NCBI GenBank assembly: GCA_003220985.1
Contig: QHTY01000184.1
Location: forward strand, 5,533-12,855
DNA: 7,323 nt
Source: Gemmatimonadota bacterium
Lineage (GTDB): Bacteria; Gemmatimonadota; Gemmatimonadetes; Gemmatimonadales; GWC2-71-9
Direction: 5' to 3'
The first letter of the stretch is position 1. Each line of letters begins with the position of its first letter. The position numbers were made by a program, and so were the translations under genes. The notes under the pieces were generated by a model. It had not been told where the DNA came from. It worked only from the letters and a program-made list of their open reading frames with translations, and searched no databases. Shown in pieces: positions 1 through 5,450 of this stretch.

Positions 1-286
1 GGCCATCCGGTAGCCCCGTGCGATCCTCGCGGCCCAGGAATCCGTGCTCGGGGCTGAACAAGACCGTCAGTCGTGCGTCGTGCGTCGTGCGTAACAGGTC
101 GACATCGCGGCGCCCGAGATGATCGACACCGGTATGATTCGAAAGCAAGCCGAGCCGTTTGCCGGCAATGAGGTGCGCGGAGTCGCTCAGTAGCACTTCG
201 ATGCCGGGCCGCACCGGGGGAGGAGCGAGTCTTCCCCCGGCACAACAGATCCCCAACAGAATCAACACGAGATGATGCGCGCGCAT
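1..286 (-). CDS. namZ: DUF1343 / NamZ-like exo-beta-N-acetylmuramidase, N-terminal part
   Basis: Reading the minus strand from the ATG at 286 gives 95 residues that run off the left edge. Residues 1-18 are basic then hydrophobic (MRAHHLVLILLGICC), a Sec-type signal peptide; the cysteines are not in a canonical lipobox. The mature start contains GKRLGLLSNHTGVD (residues 42-55) and LTVLFSPEHGF (73-83), the hallmark N-terminal blocks of the DUF1343 family. B. subtilis NamZ (YbbC) of this family is an exo-beta-N-acetylmuramidase that releases terminal MurNAc from peptidoglycan fragments outside the cytoplasm. An AGGAG lies on the minus strand at 294-290, only 3 nt before the ATG. The gene is divergent from nagZ and their first codons overlap. 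Codons at 71-91 contain three heptamer repeats. Family assignment is strong; the exact substrate is inferred from the B. subtilis homologue and from neighbouring nagZ. Confidence 0.88.
   Translation of the reverse strand, partial: MRAHHLVLILLGICCAGGRLAPPPVRPGIEVLLSDSAHLIAGKRLGLLSNHTGVDHLGRRDVDLLRTTHDARLTVLFSPEHGFLGREDRTGLPDG
71..91. repeat. Heptamer tandem repeat TCGTGCG x3
   Basis: Three perfect head-to-tail copies of TCGTGCG (71-77, 78-84, 85-91) lie inside the namZ coding region, on the minus strand in the segment encoding about RTTHDAR, between the DVDLL and LTVLFSPEHG blocks. Three units make 21 nt and keep frame. Gain or loss of one unit would shift frame. Confidence 0.8.
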
Positions 287-2008
287 ACGCTCCTGATCAT
301 TACGCTGGTGACTGCTGCGTGTGGTGGACGAACGACGACCGCTCCACGTCCTCCGCAACCGGCCGCCATCGACGGCCTCCTCGCCAAGCTCACGCCACGC
401 CAGAAGATCGCGCAGCTCGTGGTGCCCTGGCTCGGCGGAAACTACACGGCGCTCGACCGATCACGACACGTGCCGAGTCGTAGGAGGCCGATCCCGACAT
501 CGGCCAGAGCCGGAAGAAGCTGGCGGTGTCGCCCCCGGCGCGCAGCAGCTCGAGCATCCGCTGCCCGACGTAGCTACCTCGAGTGGGGCGCGGCGATGCG
601 CGTCGTGGGGGCGACGGCATTCCCGATGATCATGGCCGCCGGCGCGACCGGTAACCAACGCGATGCCTATACGATCGGCCGCATCGCCGCTCGGGAGGGC
701 CGCGCCGTCGGCATCCACGTGAATTTCGCGCCCGATGCCGACGTCAACAACAATCCGCTCAATCCCATCATCAACACCCGCTCGTTCGGCGAGGACCCGC
801 GTGCCGTCGCGAGCCTGGTGCGGGCGTACGTGCGTGGCCTGCAGGACAACGGCATGTTGGCCACGCTGAAGCACTTCCCCGGCCACGGCGACACTGATGC
901 CGACTCGCACATCGGGCTGCCCACGATTCGGGTCGATTACCCGCGACTCGATTCCGTCGAGCTGGTACCATTTCGCGCCGGCATCGACGCCGGTGCCCAA
1001 GTGGTGATGAGCGCGCACATTGCCTTCCCGGCATTCACCGGGGACGCGCCGGCCACGCTGTCCGCCGCGATGCTCACCGGCGTGCTGCGCGACTCGCTCA
1101 AGTTCAAGGGGCTCGTGGTGACCGACGCGTTGCAGATGGGGGCGATCGTCGCCAAGTACGGCGCGGGCGAAGCCGCCGTCCGCGCCTTCGAGGCCGGGTC
1201 GGATCTCCTGCTCATGCCGGCCGATCCCGATTCGGCGATCGCGTCGATGCTGACCGCCGTACAGACGGCGCGCATCAGCCCCGCGCGGCTCGACGCCTCC
1301 GTGCGGCGCGTCCTCGAGATCAAGCGCGGGCTCGGACTCTTCGAGCGGCGAACCGTCGCGCTCGATTCGATCCCGCTAATCGTCGGCTCGAAGGCGTTCC
1401 AGGACGCCGCCGATGATATCGCGCAGCGCTCGCTGACGCTCGTGCGGGACTCGGCAGGAACGGTCGCTCGCCTGCGCCGGGCGCCGAGCCGCATGGCAGT
1501 CATCGCGTACGGTGACGAGCTCAACAGCTACGTCGGGCAGCGGATGCTCGAGCTGCTGCGCGCCGGGGGCGACACCGCCAGCTTCTTCCGGCTCTGGCCG
1601 ATGTCGGGATCGGCCTCCTACGACTCGGCACGTGTCGTGATCGGTCGAGCGCCGACGGTGATTTTCGCGATGAACGTGCGCCCGATCGCCGCGAAGGGAA
1701 ACATCGCGTTGCCGGATTCGCTCGCACGTTTGATCACGCTCACCGACTCGGGGAAGCCCGCGGTGCTCGTGTCGCTCGGCAGCCCTTACCTCTTGAATCA
1801 AACGCCGACCGTGAAGTCATATCTGATCGCCTGGAGCGGTGTCCGCGCCGCCGAGCGCGCCGCGGCGCGCGCGTTATTGGGCTGGTCACCGGTGCGCGGC
1901 AAGCTGCCGATCCGGATTCCGCCGTCGTATCGGATCGGATACGGGCTCACGATCGCCGATTCGACGCTGCCGCCGCGGAAACCGCCGCCGCACGTCATCA
2001 TGCCATGA
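272..2008 (+). CDS. nagZ: GH3 beta-N-acetylhexosaminidase NagZ, N-terminal third rearranged
   Basis: This 578-residue glycoside hydrolase family 3 protein should remove non-reducing GlcNAc from muropeptides. The start is ATG 272 or 275; both lead into a signal peptide ending TLVTAAC (Cys17), a plausible but weak lipobox, so it is probably an exported lipoprotein like B. subtilis NagZ. Conserved blocks: LTPRQKIAQLVVPW (40-53), INTRSFGEDP (167-176), KHFPGHGDTDADSH (200-213) with the Asp211/His213 pair matching the family's acid-base dyad, and VVTDALQMGAI (282-292) with Asp285 as expected nucleophile. A C-terminal domain spans about 385-560. Residues 59-102 (447-575) are not GH3 sequence: this DNA is the exact reverse complement of 1526-1654, giving an Arg-rich stretch in place of the usual VGGIIVS...D segment. 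Frame is kept and no stop appears, but the usual Asp before LEWG is Tyr102. Activity is doubtful if the sequence is real. No clear Shine-Dalgarno is seen. Confidence 0.9.
   Translation: MMRAHTLLIITLVTAACGGRTTTAPRPPQPAAIDGLLAKLTPRQKIAQLVVPWLGGNYTALDRSRHVPSRRRPIPTSARAGRSWRCRPRRAAARASAARRSYLEWGAAMRVVGATAFPMIMAAGATGNQRDAYTIGRIAAREGRAVGIHVNFAPDADVNNNPLNPIINTRSFGEDPRAVASLVRAYVRGLQDNGMLATLKHFPGHGDTDADSHIGLPTIRVDYPRLDSVELVPFRAGIDAGAQVVMSAHIAFPAFTGDAPATLSAAMLTGVLRDSLKFKGLVVTDALQMGAIVAKYGAGEAAVRAFEAGSDLLLMPADPDSAIASMLTAVQTARISPARLDASVRRVLEIKRGLGLFERRTVALDSIPLIVGSKAFQDAADDIAQRSLTLVRDSAGTVARLRRAPSRMAVIAYGDELNSYVGQRMLELLRAGGDTASFFRLWPMSGSASYDSARVVIGRAPTVIFAMNVRPIAAKGNIALPDSLARLITLTDSGKPAVLVSLGSPYLLNQTPTVKSYLIAWSGVRAAERAAARALLGWSPVRGKLPIRIPPSYRIGYGLTIADSTLPPRKPPPHVIMP
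275..286. other. Perfect palindrome carrying both divergent start codons
   Basis: ATGCGCGCGCAT is its own reverse complement. Read on the plus strand it gives the second candidate ATG of nagZ (275), and on the minus strand the ATG of namZ (286), so both proteins begin M-R-A-H. The two 5' coding ends overlap by 12-15 bp and leave no intergenic promoter space, so each promoter must lie inside the opposite gene, or one of the starts is elsewhere. Confidence 0.8.
447..575 (+). repeat. 129-bp inverted repeat, left (misplaced) copy
   Basis: Base-by-base comparison shows 447-575 is the reverse complement of 1526-1654 with no mismatch; paired positions sum to 2101. The arms are separated by 950 bp. 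Homology stops abruptly on both sides (446 and 576). The plus-strand translation here (TALDRSRHVPSRRRP... to ...RRSY) is Arg/Ala/Pro-rich and unlike GH3, while the antisense reads as the native NagZ C-terminal segment. This copy is therefore the derived one and replaces roughly 50 native codons with about 43. Confidence 0.97.
1526..1654 (-). repeat. 129-bp inverted repeat, right (native) copy
   Basis: This is the source copy of the inverted repeat, encoding nagZ residues from about 419 (SYVGQRMLELL) to 461 (VVIGRAP). It reads as normal C-terminal-domain sequence, continuous with the flanking VIAYGDELN and TVIFAMNVRP blocks, so it is judged native. It matches 447-575 in reverse orientation over all 129 bases. 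Confidence 0.97.
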
Positions 2009-3165
2009 TGCGCAGGCTCGCAGTGGCCGTCACCGCGCTGCTGGTGCTCGGTTGTCCGCGTTCACATCCGCCACTCACGTCGCTCCCCGCAGCCCCGCTC
2101 GAGACCCAGGATGAATTCCGTCGTTTCGACCCGGTCCTGGATTATCTCCGTTCGCAGGTCGACAGCGCATTCCCCGGCGCGGTGATCGTGATCGGCGGCG
2201 CCAACCAGAACATCGTTGTTTCTGCGGTCGGTCACTACGGCGTCGACGATGGGCGGCCCGTCACCGCAGCAACGGTCTACGACCTCGCGTCGCTGACGAA
2301 GGTGATCGGACTGACCACGGCGGTGATGATCCTGGTGGACTCCGGGAAGATCGACCTCGACGCGCCCGTCCAGCGCTACGTCCCCGCGTTTCAGGGGGCC
2401 GGCAAGGAGCGCGTGACGATTCGCCATCTGCTCACCCATTCGTCCGGGATGCCTGCGTGGCGGCCGCTATACGCCGAGACGGCAACGCGCGAGCAAGCGC
2501 TGGCGCTGGTCGACACGACGCCCCTGCTCCGCCAGCCCGGCGACACGTTCGTCTATTCGGATCTCGGCGCCATCGTGTTGACGCAGGCGGTCGAGGCGAT
2601 CACAGGGCAGCGCGTGAACGATTTCCTTCGGGCGCGCGTGTTCGGCCCGCTCGGGATGGAGTCAACGCGCTTTTTGCCGCCAGAGGACTGGCGCGACCAC
2701 ATCGCGCCGACGGAGAATGACACGACCTTCCGGCATCGCTGGCTCCGCGGCGAGGTGCACGACGAGAACGCGGGCCGACTCGGCGGCGTGTCAGGACATG
2801 CGGGCTTGTTCAGCAGCGGGCCGGACCTGGCTCGGTTCGCGGCATGGCTGCTCGAGCTGCGCAGGGGTTTCACATCCGCAACGGTCCGCGCCTTTACAAC
2901 GCGTCAGAACATTCCGGCCGGATCTTCGCGTGCCCTGGGCTGGGACACGCCGTCCGAGAACTCGAGTGCCGGAACGAAAATGGGACCGAACGCCTTCGGC
3001 CATACCGGCTTCACCGGCACGTCCATCTGGTTCGATCCCGACCGCAACGTCTTCATTCTTCTGCTCACCAACCGCGTGAACCCCACGCGCGCGAACACCA
3101 AGATTCTTCAGGTTCGGCGGCGCGTTGCCGACCTCGTGAACGACGCGCTCACTCCACCACAGTAG
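2005..3165 (+). CDS. Beta-lactamase-fold serine hydrolase lipoprotein (AmiE/YbbE-like candidate)
   Basis: The 386-residue protein starts MMRRLAVAVTALLVLGC; LVLGC is a lipobox, so Cys17 is probably lipidated. The PF00144 motifs are in order: SLTK (Ser96 nucleophile, Lys99), YSD (Tyr184 to Asp186, in place of the YxN of class C enzymes) and HTG (333-335) in FGHTGFTG. HLLTHSSGMP (141-150) and VHDENAGRLGGVSGHAGLFS (251-270) are typical of this family. Its ATG overlaps the nagZ stop by 4 bp (ATGA) with no Shine-Dalgarno visible, suggesting translational coupling. In B. subtilis the nagZ neighbour amiE (ybbE), a member of this family, is an N-acetylmuramyl-L-alanine amidase, so the same role here (cleaving the peptide from MurNAc) fits the context. 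A DD-peptidase, esterase or beta-lactamase cannot be excluded. The 3' end overlaps the convergent symporter gene by 17 bp (3149-3165). Confidence 0.88.
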   Translation: MMRRLAVAVTALLVLGCPRSHPPLTSLPAAPLETQDEFRRFDPVLDYLRSQVDSAFPGAVIVIGGANQNIVVSAVGHYGVDDGRPVTAATVYDLASLTKVIGLTTAVMILVDSGKIDLDAPVQRYVPAFQGAGKERVTIRHLLTHSSGMPAWRPLYAETATREQALALVDTTPLLRQPGDTFVYSDLGAIVLTQAVEAITGQRVNDFLRARVFGPLGMESTRFLPPEDWRDHIAPTENDTTFRHRWLRGEVHDENAGRLGGVSGHAGLFSSGPDLARFAAWLLELRRGFTSATVRAFTTRQNIPAGSSRALGWDTPSENSSAGTKMGPNAFGHTGFTGTSIWFDPDRNVFILLLTNRVNPTRANTKILQVRRRVADLVNDALTPPQ

Positions 3166-4872
3166 CCCAGCCGCGCCGCGACAGGTCACGGTAGATCACG
3201 AAGCCGCCCAGAGCGGCCAGCGCGAGCAGCAGAAGCCCAGGCCCAGTGTCGCCCAGCAGCAGTTTCCCAACGCCGAACAACGCACCGTACACCAACGTGC
3301 ACCCTGCGACCCAGTCGAGCAGGTTGGAGAGTCCACCGCTCGATGCCTTAACGTCCGGCGCGAGTGCGGCGACCGGTCCCCAGCCCGTTCGCGACGGTCG
3401 CGTGCGCCTGTAGAAGGCCACCAGCGTCTCCTGCGGCTCCGGCTTCGTCAGGTAGGTGACCGCGAGCCAGACGGCCGTCGTGATGGCGACGGTCGCAATC
3501 ATGACCAGCGCGAATTGCTTGGGCTGGTCGGTGTCGTAGCCAAACCCGACCTGCAGCCCGATCGACACGACGGCCGCGCAGACCATCGCGGCGACCTCGC
3601 TCCACGCGTTGATCCGCCACCAGTACCAGCGCAGCAGGAGCACGCCGCCCGTCCCCGCGCCGGTCACGATCAGCACTTTCCAGGCACCGCCGATCGATCC
3701 CATGAAGAACGTGACCACGGCCGAGATCAGCGTGAGTAGGACGGTGGCAACCTGCGAAGCGCGAACGTAATACCGATCGGTGGCGTCGCGTTTCACGAAC
3801 CGCCGCCAGAAGTCGTTCACCAGATAGCTCGCGCCCCAGTTGAGCTGTGTCGCGATCGTCGACATGTACGCGGCCGCGAAGGCGGCGACCATGAGCCCAC
3901 GGAGCGACGATGGGAGATAGTCGATCATGACGCGGACATACCCCGTTTCCGGGTCGGCGAGCCCGGGATAGAGAATCAGCGAGGCCAGCGCGACCAGGAT
4001 CCACGGCCACGGGCGCACGGCATAGTGGGCGATATTGAACCAGAGCGTGGCCCAGAGCGAGTTCTTCTCGTCCTTGGCGCGCCCGGCTCGGCGCCCGGGT
4101 ACCAGGTTGCCCACCAGTTGAGCGAGATGTACACGAGGAACGTGATCATCGGCATCCATGCCGAATTCAGATCGGGGATCAGGTTGAGGGCCTCGCCCCG
4201 CCCGCTCGACACGAGTTTCTCTTTCATGGCGTCCATGCCGCCGACGGCCCGAACGGCGAACACGGCCAGCACGATCACCATCCCCATCTTGATCACGAAC
4301 TGCACCATGTCGGTGACGAGCACGCCCCACAGTCCCGACAGCGTCGAGATCGCGGACGTGAGCGCGATCAGCCCCAGCACGATCAGCAGCGCCTCGAACT
4401 TCCCGACGCCGAAGATCAGGCCGAGGATCTTGACCATCGCGAGGTTGACCCAGCCGAGGATGATGCAATTGATCATGATGCCGAGATACACCGACCGGAA
4501 CCCGCGGAGGAACGCGGCGGGTTTTCCGGAGTAACGGATCTCGGCGAATTCGATGTCGGTCATGACGCCGGCGCGGCGCCACAGCCGGGCGTAGAAGAAC
4601 ACGGTGAGCATCCCGCTCATCAGGAAGCTCCACCAGATCCAATTCCCCGCGATGCCGTTCTTCGCGACGAGGCCCGTCACGACGAGCGGCGTGTCGGCCG
4701 CGAATGTCGTCGCGACCATCGACGTCCCAGCGAGCCACCACGGCACGTTGCGGCCCGAGAGGAAGAACTCGCTGACGCTCGAGCTCGCGCGCGCTTTGTA
4801 GTAGAAACCGATGCCGATGTTGAGCGCGAAGTACGCGCCGATGACGAGCCAGTCGATGATGGTCAGTCGCAT
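3149..4872 (-). pseudogene. Sodium:solute symporter (SSS), frameshifted by a small deletion
   Basis: Two minus-strand frames together make one SSS-family Na+-coupled permease. Frame one starts at ATG 4872 (MRLTIIDWLVIGAY, first membrane helix) and is good sequence for 264 residues up to ATWYPGAEPG (codon 4083-4081). Frame two resumes at 4078 with AKDEKNSLWATLWFNIAHY and continues for 309 residues through AAYMSTIATQLNW to the TGA at 3151-3149. Between them sit only 2 nt. From recall, relatives have about eleven residues there, including a GGGGY-x-AQR-like block (compare DHLIVQRLLAA in the symporter at 5451). This implies a loss near 31 bp; 1724 + 31 = 1755 is divisible by 3. The serine pair region MST resembles the Na+-site Ser/Thr pair of PutP and vSGLT. 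The start has a weak GGTGG upstream. It could be a true pseudogene, or an intact gene mis-assembled at a GC-rich spot. The substrate is unknown; a cell-wall sugar is a contextual guess. Confidence 0.85.
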
Positions 4873-4960
4873 GGGCCACCAATTGGGGGGGTGACAGGGA
4901 GTTAGGCAAGCGCTGCTTCGCCGAGCGCACCCCTTAGGGTGTCGAATCAAACTGGACCAA

Positions 4961-4989
4961 TTGACAGACGATTTCTATCCCCCTAAGTT
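4961..4989 (+). promoter_or_regulatory. Candidate sigma70-type promoter for the Fe-S carrier gene
   Basis: A perfect TTGACA (4961-4966) is followed after 17 nt by TAAGTT (4984-4989), a weak -10 with 3 of 6 consensus matches. It lies 21 nt upstream of the chosen ATG in the 138-bp divergent gap 4873-5010. The octamer ACCAATTG occurs at 4956-4963, overlapping the -35, and again at 4878-4885 just upstream of the divergent symporter start. A small CACCC/GGGTG inverted repeat lies at 4928-4941. No convincing minus-strand promoter was seen in this gap. Confidence 0.4.
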
Positions 4990-5000
4990 GCTGCCAGACT

Positions 5001-5005
5001 GGAGG
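5001..5005 (+). promoter_or_regulatory. Shine-Dalgarno site deciding the Fe-S carrier start
   Basis: GGAGG lies 5 nt before ATG 5011 but only 2 nt before the adjacent ATG 5008, which favours 5011 as the start codon. It is the clearest ribosome binding site in the window. Confidence 0.75.
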
Positions 5006-5010
5006 ATATG

Positions 5011-5364
5011 ATGGGGACTACACAGAAATCGGTTACCCTGACGCTCACCGAACGGGCGGGCGAAGAGGTGAAGAAATTCCTGGCCGAGGAGAAGGTGTCG
5101 CAGGAGTCCGCCGGGCTGCGCGTCGCCGTGCTGCCGGGCGGCTGCTCGGGCTTTCGCTACAGCCTGAACATCGAAGAGCAACCCGCGGCCGATGACGTCG
5201 TGATCGAGAGCGCGGGCGTGCGGTTGTTTGTCGATGAATTCAGCTCGCAATATCTCAACGGCACAGTGATCGATTACAAGAGCAACTTCCAGGAATCCGG
5301 ATTCGCGTTCGAGAACCCGAACGCCTCCGGCGGCTGCGGCTGCGGGTCGTCGTTCACGGTGTGA
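5011..5364 (+). CDS. erpA: A-type iron-sulfur carrier protein (ErpA/IscA family)
   Basis: This 117-residue cytoplasmic protein belongs to the HesB/IscA/SufA/ErpA family, which carries Fe-S clusters from the scaffold to apo-proteins. All three ligand cysteines are present: Cys45 in LPGGCSGFRY, and Cys109 and Cys111 in GGCGCGSSF. The length is typical. The CGCGSSF ending resembles ErpA more than the CGCGESF of IscA and SufA, but paralogue assignment by eye is uncertain. It has its own candidate promoter and GGAGG site and is closed by a strong terminator at 5393-5420, so it looks monocistronic. No link to the cell-wall genes is evident. Confidence 0.93.
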   Translation: MGTTQKSVTLTLTERAGEEVKKFLAEEKVSQESAGLRVAVLPGGCSGFRYSLNIEEQPAADDVVIESAGVRLFVDEFSSQYLNGTVIDYKSNFQESGFAFENPNASGGCGCGSSFTV

Positions 5365-5392
5365 GCGTTGATCCTTCCTGATTCCGTAAGCA

Positions 5393-5420
5393 GGGCCCGC
5401 GCAGACCGCGGGCCCTTTTT
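5393..5420 (+). terminator. Intrinsic terminator after the Fe-S carrier gene
   Basis: A perfect 9-bp stem, GGGCCCGCG (5393-5401) with CGCGGGCCC (5407-5415), encloses a 5-nt loop (CAGAC) and is followed by TTTTT (5416-5420). It lies 28 nt after the TGA of the Fe-S carrier gene and should separate it from the symporter downstream. Confidence 0.93.
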
Positions 5421-5425
5421 CTATC

Positions 5426-5445
5426 CTAGGCGTCTAGGCGTCTAG
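5426..5445. repeat. Octamer tandem repeat CTAGGCGT, 2.5 copies
   Basis: CTAGGCGT occurs at 5426-5433 and 5434-5441, followed by CTAG (5442-5445). It fills most of the 30-bp gap between the terminator and the symporter ATG at 5451, where a ribosome binding site would be expected; no good Shine-Dalgarno is visible. Confidence 0.8.
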
Positions 5446-5450
5446 TTCGT

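Noticed and set aside
390..620. Minus-strand open frame with normal-looking NagZ C-terminal sequence inside the nagZ N-terminus.
   Set aside because: It is simply the inverted copy of 1526-1654 read on its sense strand; it has no start signal or domain of its own.
576..1525. The 129-bp inverted repeats as a phase-variation switch that flips the 950 bp between them.
   Set aside because: Both orientations leave nagZ damaged, because the native N-terminal segment is absent from the window. No recombinase gene or recognisable crossover site is present.
3149..3165. Looked for a bidirectional terminator between the convergent hydrolase and symporter genes.
   Set aside because: The genes overlap by 17 bp, and no GC-rich hairpin with flanking T-runs was seen around the overlap.
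4076..4083. Programmed ribosomal frameshift in the first symporter gene.
   Set aside because: No slippery heptamer is seen, and a conserved block of about eleven residues is also missing. Deletion explains both observations.
4079..4930. A long minus-strand open frame begins at 4930 and could be called as one 593-residue protein ending at 3149.
   Set aside because: Only its part from about 4078 down is SSS sequence. Upstream of that it is out of frame and Arg/His-rich, while the other frame carries the real transmembrane sequence. The long frame is a by-product of the deletion.
4928..4941. CACCC/GGGTG inverted repeat considered as a terminator.
   Set aside because: The stem is only 5 bp with no T-run on either strand, and it lies upstream of two divergent genes rather than after one.
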